A stretch of 64,000 nucleotides of DNA from Porites lobata (lineage: Eukaryota; Cnidaria; Anthozoa; Scleractinia; Poritidae): positions 1,805,001 to 1,869,000 of the forward strand of contig CALNXK010000099.1 in assembly GCA_942486035.1 (NCBI GenBank), read 5' to 3'. Each line of letters begins with the position of its first letter. Within the stretch, counting starts at the first letter, position 1. The translations under genes were made by a program, and so were the position numbers. Under the pieces are notes generated by a model, which did not search any database, had not been told where the DNA came from, and saw only the letters and a list, made by a program, of their open reading frames with translations. This document shows, in pieces, positions 1 to 12,893 of this stretch.

Positions 1-746
1 TTCGTCGTCATCATCATCTTTCTTGGGAATTTTAGGGTCCTTGGCCCTTCCTGTTAACGTAAAAAAGGATTAAGTCTATAAGAGGATAGCCACACCGTCA
101 CTAAATTAGCTCACGACTTAAGAATGTACCTATGGGTATTTAACGCTCACAGTTATATTACCTGTTGTTTATTAAAATAGACGGTCCGCCTTTTCCTTAC
201 CTAAAAAATATAATGATATATATTTATATACACCCATAGTACACCGCGTTTTTTATATATCTGTCATGTTTTAGTTGTCCAGGACAAACTCTACACTTAA
301 AGAAAAGTAAATATTGCGTGAGCTATTTTAGCCTGTTCCAGGCTCTCAGATAGTGGAGAAGACGCGAAAGTTAAAGGCAAGAGAAAAGTTGCCCTCCTCT
401 CCCCAGTTCCTCCCGTTTTATTTCGTGTTCGCGCTTTCTCAATTCAGCGGACCCGACTATCTCGGAGCCTGGAACAGGCCAGATCGATTTATGGAGTCAA
501 CGTTATATGTGGTGTTAAAAAACAAATAATGCAGGCCTTTGTATCAGTGGACGTCACTTCAAGTCCATCTTGATGGGCATGGTCTTGCGCTCATTTTACA
601 TGCATGAAACGGTGAATAAAACACGCGTAGCCCCATGACAGCTTATCATGTACGTTTACCTCCTCCGTGCCAACAACAGTGGCATCCAAAGACTCCTCCT
701 CATCATCATCTTCTCCTTTATCCTCCCCAATTTCGACGGCAGGCAA
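1..746 (-). CDS. Acidic exons near the left window edge, probably the same gene
   Basis: Two candidate exons on the minus strand. 660-746 (87 nt, acceptor GGAAG, donor GTAAAC) encodes an acidic run containing EIGEDKGEDDDEEES. 1-50, open at the window edge with acceptor TTAACAG, encodes RAKDPKIPKKDDDDE. Both have the composition of an acidic/lysine tail. The phases do not chain cleanly: the natural frame of 660-746 needs phase 0 on entry, whereas exon 13 leaves phase 1, and in phase 1 the exon meets a stop at once. Either an exon is missing, the gene assignment is wrong, or there is an indel here, as in two other genes of this window. Confidence 0.3.
330..479. mobile_element. Palindromic MITE with AGCCTG termini
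   Basis: The left end AGCCTGTTCCAGGCTCTCAG is mirrored on the right by the complement of GGAGCCTGGAACAGGC, followed inside by matching ATAG/CTAT bases, giving about 25-bp imperfect inverted repeats around a 150-bp unit without coding potential. A lone end of the same family lies at 33050-33078. I see no clear target-site duplication at this copy. Confidence 0.6.
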
Positions 747-977
747 CTTCCAGAAAAAGAAAAATAGATTTTGATATCTTTATAACTTATCACTTTTTTA
801 AACTACAATGCTGATGGGGTAGAACCCTATTACGTCCGTAAATCAGCCTTTGTCACCAGTTGTTTACGAATTGGCATGTGGAAGTTCAGAAGTTAACGTC
901 GATACCCAACGATATCGTTTGTCTCCGTAAGGTTAACTTTTGACACTATGTCAGTGACCAAGTATTTATTGCTTACC

Positions 978-3900
978 TTTTTTTGTGCATGTGCTCTGTC
1001 GGCCATTTCCTAGAGAAAAAAGATATCTGGTTCATTGTACATTAGTCGATTGTCTCGATTAAATTTTAAATGTGGTTTACTTGGAGTTGTGTACATGTAT
1101 ACAGTTGTGTGCATTATGTAGTATTTCTAGTCTTTGCAGCAAGCGTTACTGTCTGGTTTTCGTGAAAAGAAAAACCGACGAACGACGAAAATCGAGATTT
1201 TCCTTTTTTCGGTCGCGTAAAAAAAAAAAAAAATGGACCAAGAGCCCCCATCCCCACTCTCTTTCCACGTTCTTTGCTCCAAAAACGCTTGCTACGAAGT
1301 ACTGATAATCTTGTTACTGTTTTTTAACGTTAATCAATGGACTTTTCTTATTTTTGGTTCGCAGTGTAGTCTCACAAATGTACGCTGTAGCTGACTAAAG
1401 GAACTGTAAATCAAAGTCATACGTTCTCTATCGTCTATCGGCCTACTTTGGAGTATGATAAAAGCATAATTTTCAATAACACAAATTGAAGAAGTATTCA
1501 AGGGCTTCAAGGAACTCAAGGCGCTCACTAGCAATTTACTTTTCAACAATTAGCACTGCAGTGGTACTCCAACTCACCGACGCTCTTGCCTCCTGTCTTG
1601 GCGCTCTCTTAAATTTCTAGTTTCAACTATCAGGTCCCTGAAACGATTATAATAGACATGAATATATTTTGCTAGACCTAGTAAAGTGCTTTCGTTTCGA
1701 TTGTCCCATCAAATTTTGAGCCGGATAAGAGACATTCTGGTTATGTTTAAAATTATGCCATTTGATTCAAACTGCTGAACCGTATCTCGAGAGATACGTA
1801 GAAGGTAAAAATGGAATATTAATAAACTCGTCCATAATCTCGTCCTTAAATAGGAAAAGTTGGGGTGAAATTTACCATGAGAGAAACTACAAATGCAGTA
1901 TCACATGTACCTTTGACAGCGTACGGCCTGGGCAGCCACAATTGCCTCTCCTACTGCCCTCCTCACATTCACAGTCATCAAATCATCTCCTTCGGAGTAA
2001 AATTGGATTGGTTATATTAAAGGTCAGGCAGCGTGGTCGAGTAGTCAGCGCGTGGGGTGCGCAATGCGGCAGTCCCTGGTTCGAGTCCCACTCTGACCAC
2101 ATCTGGATTTGTTCTCGGTCGTCCCGAGTTCAAATCCTCTGCCACGCTTGTAAATATCCAACTGGCTGCCTCCTGCCAGTTGAGGGTTTTAATCCTGTTA
2201 TGTTGTATTACAATTTTTTTTTTTAAGTCTTTGAGTGTAGTGCCGCCCTATAAACTACAAATTGAATGTGCACTTTCCTTTTAAACAAGATTGTTAGCTG
2301 AGGGGGAAGCAAATTAAGTATGGTTGGACGCAAAATATTGCTGACATAACATTCGGTCATCAAGGGAGATTACCTCCATGTCTTTGCGTGCAAATCGGAG
2401 GAATTCGAACCAAATAGTGAGTTTTTTATTCTTTGTCCCTTTTCAATTTTGGCCCCAGTTGGTCAACGATAATCATCCCAATAACATTATTAACGAGAAC
2501 ATTAGTAACAACACCAAGAACAAAAATTTTCAATGACGAATCGTGGGCTTCCTTTTGGATCTTGCTCACAAATATGTCAAAGGTTAGATTTAGTCCGATT
2601 TAGTGTTTTCGTCTGTCCTTTACACCAAGTTGACACACTTACCAGAAATGATGTCCCCAACTACCATGTTGGCCGATGACATCGTGGGCTGGTACACTCT
2701 GACTTCCACATCTGCCCCGTTCTCGCTCTGCCGCGCATGATGTCTACATACTAAAAGTAAAAGTAGAAGCAAATGAATAAAGAATGGTACAACTGGTTGG
2801 CAGAGACCGGCGGCGGGGGGATGATGTAGGAAAACACCCAGAAGAAGTATAATAGAAAATCATGTACAGCACAAGCTGAATCAACCCGTTAAAGGTTTGT
2901 TTTTCTCTCTTTCTATTCGCTCTAGCAACAGTAAAATGGAAAATGTTGTTTTTAATATGCTCATTCACCAAGTCTAGTGCCTTGTTACAAAATAGCTGTT
3001 ATTTGCAGGCCCAAAGTGATATTGAAAATCAGGAATCGTTGAAGAAGCGTAGATACATGTATCTCACAATACCTTCATTGTCAAATTGTGAGTTTTGAGT
3101 GCCACATGTATGTGGCACTGGCTTTAAACGTCACTGCATTCTGACATCAGTTCTCTGTCAATAAAAGATGTATAAAGAAGTTAATATTAGTTCTTGTCGA
3201 ATCTACCAAGTCACGCAGTTACGTTCACAAGTTCAAATAACATAACTCATCAGCCTCAAATAGCTAGGCAATCAAATTAATCTTGGCATATAAACAAAGT
3301 GAGCAGGGAAAACAAAGACTATATACTAGTGGACAGGGAAGTCACAATCATCGACTGGGTTTTCTTGTTTCACCTTTGAACCATAACAATTCTCAAAGTG
3401 AATTACCGAAAACAATTTTAAAATATATTATCTCTTGTCATTCAGGTACATTGTATGGGCCTTCTCACATTGCATGCAATTCCAGCAACTGCTTTTTTTG
3501 CACTTACTAGGAGCAAAAAAACAACAGGAAGTTCTGTTTTCATAGTATATGATTATGTGAGAAGAAGAAAAATAACCTGGAATTTGCCCCCTTTTCTTCT
3601 TTTGCAGCTTATTTAGAAGTTATTTGAAGCCCCTTAATGTCTATTTCATTAGTTTACACACATTGGATCTTAATGTTCTGTGAAGAAGCCAAAACTTATA
3701 CACAAAGCTGGTACCCTTCTCTCTCCTTTACACAATACAATAAATATATAACATTTACAATAACCCATTCTATGCCTACCTTAAAATTTCCGCTGCCTCT
3801 TTGGTTGGCCTGTATCTTAGGATACAGACCGGTGTGGAGTCGTAATGACTCTGTAATCGAACCTATGAAATACAGTGTATGAAATGATGACTTTTTTACA

Positions 3901-6504
3901 AAAAGGTGATTCAGATTACCACGTCCATTAAACAACAAATCCTTGCATGTGTATGCACTAACTAACACATACCTGTGAAGGTGCCAAACATAAAGGTAAA
4001 AGTCTTTGTGTCACTCCATTCAACTGGAGAAGCTCCTCCATTAACCTCAAGTCAAATGAGGAACCATATGAGCATGCATCTGTGTATAATTTCAAATAGC
4101 ACAAGCTTACATGATTGGGTAATAATTATAATTGGAAAAGTAGTGTTACTATTAATACAAAGTTATTGTTAACATGATCAGTTGTATAGCATGGCTGTGA
4201 GTGCAATCAATTGACTTAGGAGCACATGGGAGTTTATGTAGAGAATTCTTCACGTATATTGTAGTGATGTAAGGTGCAACTGCCACTGAACCAATAATAT
4301 GGACAATAATAATTTAATAATCCTTGTGTATGTTTTTGATAATAATATGCATATCATCAAAAATGTATATGATTGTGCAAGACTGTATGCGTTCGTTTTA
4401 TTATATACCGGCTGATTTATAAATAGAAGCTGCACGTAATTGTGCATGTATTAATGATATGGTATTTCATTTTGCTTTTAATAACAAAATGAAAAATTTA
4501 ATGACTCAGAAAATATCTGTAATTAAATTATCCCTAATGGCAAGGTCAGTCAGTAATAATAATGGCGAGTCGAAGGTGCATGGGTAAAGCGTACAGTTCA
4601 TTTCTCAGGAATGGTGATCCAGGCTAAAATAACTACACAAAATGGGCTGGGTTGTGAGAGAACCATTGCGGAAAACCAATAATCGGTTTGAAGGTCAAAG
4701 GTTTAAACAGAATTAGCAAAAAGTAATAATACTATACAGTTGAAGTGAAACGTACGTACCAAGTTCTGCTCCGTAGAGACTATTTGCCTCCTCATTTATC
4801 TCTCCAACTTATGAATAAACAAAAAACCACTTAGTACTTATTGCAGTAACACAGATTTTCTAAAGACTTTTTTTAATAATAATCTTTATAACTTGAGCAA
4901 TAAGACTATTATTGAGGTAAGAAAACACAATTTTATGCCTTTCTGTACATGTATGTCATGAAGGGCTTAAGGAAGAAGGGAGGTACAATCAAAGGCTCAG
5001 GACTCTGAGATCATTATTGAATTGGATTTATAATAGTTTAAGTGTGGAAAAACTATTCAATTGCCATCAAGGGGGTCTTCATGTGATTGAGCCATTTCAA
5101 TTACCTCTACTTAATGACATAAGGAGCCGAAAATTATAACAGTTGGCCAAAAGAAGCCTCCACAGTGCTTTATAACCCAAAGTATCAAATGTACAAAATG
5201 TATCAAAGGCTTAATTTACCTTGTACAGCATCTCTCTCCCAAGATGCTTGCTCACTGCAGGGATAGCCTAGTATGGCTGTCTTTACAATGCCATCTGAGC
5301 AATACCAAACAGATTTAAGTCAAATTCCTTTCAGGGAATGTTTTACGTGTATTGAGCTATGTACAAACAAACATTCCAAAAGTTTCTTACTTTATAATAA
5401 AGATTGGTGTTTTGATATATTCCAAAAGGATCATAATTATTCAACGTCGTCAACCTCAAAGAGTCCTTTCAATAAATGCATAGAAATCACAAGTGGAAAA
5501 AAAAACTTGCTTTGTTTCCTTTTTGGTTAATAAACTGCAAGCGGCTTTTGGCTAAATGGTCTCTTGAATAATAGGGCAGTGTAAAATGCAGACTGTTGAC
5601 TGTTTGCTGACAATTGTTTTTAAGGTTAGGAAAAAATGGGAGTATTGTTGTCAGTACTCATTTGCATGGGCAAACAATAGTCTTTTACACTGAGCGCTTG
5701 AATGACTCAGCTGATTGTGGCAATATTTTCCCCGCTAAAGAACGAAATTGACAAGAAAAAGGCAAGTTTTGTTTTGTCCTAAAAATATTAGACAGTTCCC
5801 ACAGTAGTATACGTATATACATGTTTTTTTAATAGTACAATCAAATCACTGAAACTGGGCAAATTAAATCATAATTATAATCGAAATTAGCATAATTTGA
5901 CTAACTACCTCATGTGAGACTACCTACCATATACAGTACATGTGATCCAACCAGCCATTGTGTTGGGATCTTTATATCAACAGAAAACAGACAAATTTAA
6001 TGAATGTACAGTGGTTACTCATGCAGTTCAAAAGTATTAGTTATATTTAAAATAATCAATGCAAACTGTTTTCAACTACATATAAAGTTAATAAAGTTTC
6101 AGTGATCAGTACTTGGTAACTGTCAGACAATGAGCTTAGATCAAGTTTAAAAACACCCTCAGACTGTATCAAGTATTCAAAAGATTGATTTAACTGTATT
6201 GAAATAAGGAACATTCCATAGGCTTATTGAACTTCAATAACTTATACCCTTAAGTTATTGTCAAAAATTCTGTCAGAATCTATTTATTTAAGATAGTTGG
6301 GTTTATTTATGGCTGGGTTTGTTTGTACATACGTTACTGAAATTTGGTTTTTCGGCTGTTTTTCACTATGCATGACAGTGTCTTTATTATGGTGGGGTTT
6401 GATATAGTGGGGTTTCTCTGTACCTGGCAGACACTGGTTGGATCTTTCAGGTGTTGAGTGATATACACGTGGTGGCGGTGCACTATCCTCATCACTGCTG
6501 TCAA
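978..6504 (-). CDS. Central exons 7-13 of the same gene
   Basis: Proposed exons are 6424-6504, 5220-5246, 4760-4807, 3973-4035, 2643-2750, 1578-1607 and 978-1010. With these splice sites every exon is a multiple of three (81, 27, 48, 63, 108, 30 and 33 nt) and phase 1 to phase 1, continuing exactly from exon 6. Exon 7 is acidic then Pro-rich (DSSDEDSAPPPRVYHSTPER). Exons 8-11 read like a folded domain, with GEINEEANSLYGAEL, ASPVEWSDTKTFTFMFGTFT and VEVRVYQPTMSSANMVVGD. I do not recognise this domain. Exon 8 needs a weak acceptor (GCAAG at 5247-5251), and exons 12-13 rest on short splice-site evidence only. A transcript is needed to confirm that all these exons belong to one gene. Confidence 0.4.
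2022..2228 (+). mobile_element. tRNA-derived SINE
   Basis: The head (2022-2101) folds like a tRNA: GGTCAG at the 5' end pairs with CTGACC near 2094-2100, an A-box-like TGGTCGAGTAG follows, and a perfect B box GGTTCGAGTCC sits at 2078-2088. The body (2102-2210) is unrelated to tRNA, and the unit ends in a run of 12 T, which would stop RNA polymerase III. This is the usual architecture of a tRNA-derived SINE. A conserved central SINE domain is possible but cannot be judged without alignment. It lies in an intron of the minus-strand gene, in antisense orientation. Confidence 0.65.
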
Positions 6505-7339
6505 CTAAAATGGGCAATTAAAAAAAGGTACCTAATATTAATTACTTTGTGTTTTTCATTGAATAATTTTTTTACAGTTGGCACATGAAAGGTATCAGGT
6601 GTAAACTTTGGACATTTGTTAGCTGCATGCCTTAACAACCCCATCAGCAATATTCATCACATTGATTTCATGGTTTTATCTTTTAACAAACAATGCCCTA
6701 TGAATTACATTTACTGCGCACCTGTGTGAACAATCCCTGTATTTCTTGAAGTACCTATAAGGGTAACCAATAAGATGACAGGATGTATTACAATGACATA
6801 TGTACATGCACACTATGATGGGCAGCCACTGTGGAACTTTATACTGTGGTACAGTATAGGGGAACCAACAGCCTCTCTTCTAGTATGCACCCGAAATTTT
6901 AATAAGCATGGCATATATGTATACCAAAAGCCCGCTTTTGTATCCATTCGAATTTATCTCATCTAAATATTTATCCAAAGAGGACGTACAATACAGAGTG
7001 TCCCAAAAGTTTGCTCCTTTAATTTTGTGAGCTAAAAGTTTTGATCGAAACTTATGCTTATCAAAATGAATGTTCAAATAACCGGAACATCAGCCTGAAG
7101 CATAGGAGAAAAGCCTTAACTTGTGTGGTTGTCTTCACTTATAAGCAATTTATGACATAAGCTTAATATTTTTAATATGCTTGTGTCGCTATATAGAGGG
7201 TACCATTCTTTATGGAGTTTTTACAAGAGAGCTCTATTGTTTATTTGAGGCTGCATTGCTCTGTATATTGAACTTCAATGTAATTGACAGCTGTCTGACA
7301 GTAATAGAGGGCCATGTGTTAGAAAACTCTTAACTGGGT

Positions 7340-7400
7340 TAATCATGTATATCTACCCTCTCAAAATAAAGAACATTGTATTGTATTGTATTGTATTGTA
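7340..7400 (+). mobile_element. Probable 3' end of a non-LTR retrotransposon with (ATTGT)n tail
   Basis: The segment ends in AAAATAAAGAAC followed by five copies of a 5-bp ATTGT-type repeat (to 7400). A polyadenylation-like AATAAA just before a short simple repeat is typical of the 3' tails of truncated LINEs. No coding sequence is recognisable upstream, so the extent to the left is unknown. Confidence 0.4.
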
Positions 7401-7435
7401 GTAATAATTAATACATCCCTTGTAAAAATTTATTA

Positions 7436-8400
7436 GCGATCGCGCCGCGATCGCGCCGCGATGACCGCGATCGCGGAGCGATGGCAGCGATCGCGGCGCG
7501 ATTGTGCATATCGCGGCGCGATTTAGATTAATCGCGCCCGCGATAGCGACGCGGTGATCGCGATCGCGGCGAGGTTATAGCGATCGCGGCGCGGTGATCG
7601 CGATCGCGATGCCATGATCGCGATCGCGACGCGGTGATCGCGATCGCGGCGCGATGATTTTGATCGCGGCGCGATATCAGCGATCGCGAAGTAAATCGCG
7701 CTTGCAATAGCGACGCGATGATCGCGATCGCGGCGTAGTGATCGCGATCGCGGCGAAGTTATAGAGATCTCAACGCGATGATCGTGATTGCGGGAAGATG
7801 ATCGCGATCGCGGCGCAATTTTGAAAAATCGTATCTGCGATCCCAAGGTCACGATTGCGATGCTGGCGATGAAATCGCGATCGCGGCGAAGTTATAACGA
7901 TCTCAGAACGATGATCGTGATCGCAGGAAGAAGATTACGATCGCGGCGTGATTCAGAAAAATATTATCCGCGATCTCAGAGTCAGGATTGCGATCCTGGC
8001 GATGAAATCGCGATCGCAGCGGTATTGTACTTATCGCGGCGTGGTGAACGCGATCGCGGGGAAGATAGAGCGATCGCGGCGAAGTTATAGCGATCTCAAC
8101 GTGATGATCGTGATCGCGGGAAGATGATCGCGATCGCGGCGCAATTTTGAAAAGTCGTATCTGCGATCCCAAGGTTAGGATTGCGATGCTGGCGATGAAA
8201 TTGCGATCGCGGCGGAGTTATAACGATCTCAGCCCGATGATCGTGATCGCAGGAAGAAGATTACGATCGCGGCGCGATTCAGAAAAATATTATCCGCGAT
8301 CTCAGGGTCAGGATGGTGAAGATAGAGCGATCGTGGCGAAGTTATAGCGATCTCAGCGGAATGATCGTGATCGCAGGAAGATGATTGCGATCGCGAAGAC
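7436..8400. repeat. Left GATCGC array with a ~326-bp higher-order repeat
   Basis: The array is a dense, imperfect repetition of ATCGCGATCGCGGCG-like words, much richer in GC and CpG than the surroundings. A longer unit is repeated: the block starting near 7760 (through GTATCTGCGATCCCAAGGT at 7831) recurs at a spacing of 326 bp (8157), with about 90% identity by eye. Sparse related words continue to about 8800. Open frames here have Arg/Asp/Ser-rich translations that are artefacts of the repeat. Confidence 0.75.
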
Positions 8401-8800
8401 AGACAGTTTTTATTTTAGCTCCATGATATTAAACGCTAAGCAGCTGATGGGGTCGTGCAATTTTGAAAAATAGTATCCGCGATGGCAGCGACATTGTACT
8501 TATCGCGGCTTGATTTAGTAAAGTCAAATGCGTGATTTATATGTCAGGACTACGATCCCGGTTTGGTAATCGCGATCGCAGGGGCATTGTACTTACTGCG
8601 AAGTGGTGATTGCGATCGCGGTGCGATTTAGTTAAGTTGTAATCGGCGATCGTCGAGTGCCATATTGCTCTCGATCGTGGTGCAGTAATCGCGATCGCCA
8701 CGTGGTGATCACGATCAATTCTAATTAAGTTCGCGTCCGCAATCTCAGTGCCATTTACATCGCGAAGGAGATAACCGAGGATCACAGTTATCGTCGCGAT

Positions 8801-11800
8801 TTCTGTTATAAGTTAGTCGTATGGTTATTATTCTGTTTGAGCTCTCACGTCTTTTACGCCCCTTTTAGTCTGGTTACTAGCTCGTCTTGTTATTCCTTAT
8901 CGTTCGTGACTCGTTAGTTGTTTTTTTTTATAACTGGCTATATTTAATTTGGTGTTATCAGGGACCGCCTTTCCCGTTTGTTATGGGCCGTAATTCGCAC
9001 TGCGGTTGCCTTTGCACCCTTTTTTTCCACACGTTAGTTGATTCACACAGTGCATTGACTCTAAGGTTTCATCATGAAAGCACTTAATATTTTCGTTATT
9101 GCTTTGGAAAACTAATCGAGGCTAGTATGCATCCTTTGGCTTACTAACAGGCTTTCTAACTTTCCAGATGGCTTTCAAACTGCCGGATATTTAGCCTGTG
9201 CGAAAACGTACTCGTGAGTCTCGAATGTTTCTAAGTGTCGAAACGGCGTCGACTCTCAGGCTCTATGCCCAAGAAACCACAAACGCTCTACTGCTAAGCC
9301 ATTCCTGTTTTCCTAATCCCTTGGTAATTCTAAACGAAGATATAATACTTTCAAACGATTATAATTATTTAGAAAAAAAGATTTTGAAGAAAATCAAAAA
9401 AACATTCTGACTGCCGTGCAGCTTAGACCCTTCCCGGCTGCCGGGCATATTATTTTATTTTTATATTCCATTATGTTGTTCTTCAAAACTTGCGATTGTG
9501 AAAATTATTAGGGCAGGCAAAATAGTAATAATATTATAATAAAACACTGGAAAGTTAAGTAACTAAAAGACTACAGAAATGTATCAATATCGGGAGGTCG
9601 AACATTCGGAAAAACTATAAGCTTATAATAACAGTTATTTTCAGTTTGTTATAACTTTATCGGTTTCTAGAGAAGGCACGGTTTTCCTTGTGTTTTTGAC
9701 CAGAGTTACATTAGCAAAAAGCTAGGAAACCTTTTCTCGCTCACCTCTAACTGAGTCATTTTAAGCCCAAGGATGAATTTCTGTTACGCTCCAGGCCTTA
9801 AGCTGCTGTATATAAGGATGTAATCAACATGATTTTTACTTAATGGTCCTTAATAACAGAAATGAATCCTGCATGTACGTGACGGTTTAATGCAGAGTAT
9901 TGGGGTGCGATCCATTCAACCAAAATTCCAACCGGTCCGACCGGGAAAATTGGTCCACCTAAAAAGGTGGACCAATTTTTTCGAAACTTTTCCGGTTGGA
10001 CCGAACCGATCCAATATTAAGTTTTGGACCGAAATATTCCGGAAATTTTGGTTGAATGGATCGCGCCCTTGGGGACTGGATTCCAAGATCCGATTTCCCG
10101 CCACTGCGACGCGGGTGGCCAAGATTCAAGGCTGACGCGTACCTTGAAAAAGAAAATTGCTCTCAATTTCACTTGTCATGCAATTGGCAATGGCCGTTTA
10201 TTGCTGTTTAAACATTGGAAAATTTTTCTTCATGATTCTTTTGACATGTTGAAAGTTCAAACAAAGAAACATACTTAAAAAGGTAAGTCTACTCACTTCT
10301 TATTATCACTAAGTTTAATTTTAAACCTAATTAAGGTTAAGCTTGATATTCATTCGGTGTTGTCGATTTTATCCTTTCCGGCACTTTTCATAGTTTATAA
10401 CACAATTAAGGTTAGCCTTTTTATTAGGCTTCTCAAACAAACAAAAGCTAAAAAAAATTCGAGCTACCTTTTAATAGTTCGAGAAAGCAAAACTTCTGAT
10501 TTTGGAGCCTTCGTTTTTTAAGCTCATTTTTTTATATCCTTCGAGGGGTGTAAGTCTTAAGCTACTTGAGCTGGACAACTCAGTGATTTGTCTTAATTTG
10601 AATATTTCAATACTCTGATTTCGGGAATAACTCTCTTGGTTAACTGGTTTTAATTTCTCAACAGGAAAACCGCTCTGGACGTACTGTGGGGCATAAACAT
10701 GGCAATATACCAAGAGCCATGATGGCCTCTTGAATATTCTGCAGCAACAATTAATCTGGCAAAGACAACAGTTGTGAGTACTCAGTTTGTACATTATGTA
10801 AATTTCAAAGTTAACGTTTAGGCTGAAGACAAAACATGTGGGACGTCACATTAAATTGGCTTAATAAAGAAGTAGGGAGAATTTCAGTGAGAATATTTAA
10901 GCACGGTAAATGAACATGAAACATATCATTAGCGTGAGAAAAAAAGAAAAAATATTTTTATCCCTAATAGGATGAACCTATCTGAAGACATGGACAAGTG
11001 GATCAAAAGAAAAGAAATCAATGCATATAGGCGGTTTCATTATCTCAATACTTCAGGATATAAAACGTTTTACTCTGCTCACACTTAGCTAAAAATAAAA
11101 AACACGATTCACTGAACTCTCACATACGACCTTTCTTTTGAAAATTCATTCCCTATATAGATCCGTTTAAGTTGAAAATTTAGCTTTATCTTGACATGAT
11201 TTATACTACCCTGCTTGCAGACTGAGTAGCTTCGATCTTTCCTAGACAAGTTCGGATAAGTTCCGGCCCGTTTTAATTTGTGATGTACGTAATTTTCGGG
11301 AAGAAAATAAGGTTAAACTACAAACGAAACTTTCCGATTTTTTATTGATCTGTTTGCCTTCTGAAGCTCGATTGTCGTAGGTGAATTTTGTTCTGTTATT
11401 TTTGCTTTTTTATGGCGCCTTAAATTACTTGTATGCATTTTTAGTTCAGGTATGCAATTAAGTGTTAAGAAAGCTAATTTTTGGTGTACACGGCGTACAA
11501 GAAATGTTCTTTCGATTTGCAAAAAAAAATTCGGTCGACTGGTTGAATTTTAAAACCAAAGTTTAGATAATATTCCAAAATAAATTTTGCGTACTATGTC
11601 CTTGGTCCGGCCAAACTAGCCAAATAGTGATTGAAAAGGGGAAAGCCTGTTTGAAAATTTCCAAGTAACACTGCACTTTATTTATTAAGCAGTGATATAG
11701 AAGGCCATAAAATGAAACTTATATTTCATTTGGGAGCTGTAGCATTTAGCAAAGTCAAAAAACTTGGCAAGCAATGGGCCTAACAAGGAAAACATTACTC

Positions 11801-12348
11801 TGCACGTCCTGCACGTGCATTATGACGCACGCTTTTCGGTCGCGGCATGACTTGGACAACATTTTGGTGATGGGAGGTGTTTCTTGAGGACGTAAACAAG
11901 CGACGACAAATATTTTTTCCCTCTAAACTTTGATTGAATTCATTTAAAATGGTGGCGAATTGACCTTTTCACGGTTTAGTTTCTTCGAGAGACCAAACGT
12001 TAGCTCTTTACACAGAAATCTCAGTTTGGTTTCGAATTTTAAGTGAGCAGCCTATAAAAATTATACAGGAATTTAGATCAGATGGTGCTTGGAAGGTTTC
12101 TTTTTACGCACTTTTGATGTCGGCTTCCAATTAAAGTAGCCAAAGTGGCCGGAACCACTGGCCGGACCAGGAGCTTTCAAACGGAGCGGTCATTTTCTAT
12201 GATGCACGATTTTCGGCAAAGCTCAGAAGCTCTCCGTTTGTCACAAGTTAGTAAAATGTTACTGCAACTTTCAGGACAAATTTCAGCTCACTGCTCTTCT
12301 TCTGAGATAAGAAATACTCATTTATGTCTTTTTCGTTCGGACCGTGAT
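8801..12348. other. Interior of the 5.5-kb element: no gene seen
   Basis: Apart from the palindromic MITE at 9901-10066, this stretch is AT-rich sequence with only short frames, none carrying a recognisable domain. I looked for a transposase signature (DDE/DDD spacing, zinc-finger cysteines) in the longer frames and saw none. Confidence 0.4.
9901..10066. mobile_element. Palindromic MITE (GCGATCCATTCAACC ends)
   Basis: The outer inverted repeats GCGATCCATTCAACCAAAAT and its complement lie near 9906 and 10033-10053. An inner palindrome pairs TTGGTCCACC with GGTGGACCAA around 9950-9980. The whole ~165-bp unit could fold into one long hairpin and has no coding potential. TTGGGG occurs on both sides and may be part of a target-site duplication. 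Confidence 0.6.
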
Positions 12349-12893
12349 CGCAACGAGAAATTCGGCCGAAAACCATCTGCGATCAATGACAGCGATCGCG
12401 GCGCGATTGCTCCAATCGCGCCGCGAACTTCGGTCAAAAACGCTAAGCGATCGAGAACAGCGATCGCTGAGCGATCACTGCCATCTCGCCGCGAAATTCG
12501 GCCAAAAACGCTAAGCGATTAATGACAGCGATCGCGGCGCGATCGCTCTCATCGCGCCGCGAAATCCGGCCAAAAACGCTAAGCGATTGATGACAGCGAT
12601 CGCTCAGCGATCGCTCTCATCGCGCCGCGAAATCCGGCCAAAAACGCTAAGCGATTGACGACAGCGATCGCTCAGCGATCGCTCTCATCGCGCCGCGAAA
12701 TCCGGCCAAAAACGCTAAGCGATCGACGACAGCGATCGCTGAGCGATCGCTCTCATCGCGCCGCGAAATCCGGCCAAAAACGCTAAGCGATTGATGACAG
12801 CGATCGCGCCGCGATCGCTCCCATCGCTCCGCGAATAACGCAGCGATCGCGCCGCGAAATCCGGCCAAAAACGCTACGCGATTTTGACAGCGA
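12349..12893. repeat. Right GATCGC array, ~64-bp tandem unit
   Basis: About eight units of roughly 60-64 bp, each containing GCGATCGCT, then CTCATCGCGCCGCGAAATCC, then GGCCAAAAACGCTAAGCGAT. The unit differs from the left array, but both share GCGATCGC as the most frequent word. It runs straight into the right terminal repeat of the 5.5-kb element. Confidence 0.8.

Noticed and set aside
2022..2101. A genuine tRNA gene
   Set aside because: The tRNA-like part continues into a conserved-looking body and T-tail, the anticodon arm does not fold convincingly, and the structure is that of a SINE.
7523..8347. Arg/Asp/Ser-rich open frames on both strands
   Set aside because: They are translations of the GATCGC array; repeated words give RSRSRRDRD-type peptides on either strand.
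12145..12868. Frames with RSRTAIAERSL-type repeats
   Set aside because: Frames across the right GATCGC tandem repeat, not a protein.
7436..12893. GCGATCGC abundance as a sign of cyanobacterial contamination (HIP1 motif)
   Set aside because: The word is confined to tandem arrays inside an inverted-repeat element in animal-type sequence with introns on both sides; it is not spread through genes as in cyanobacteria.
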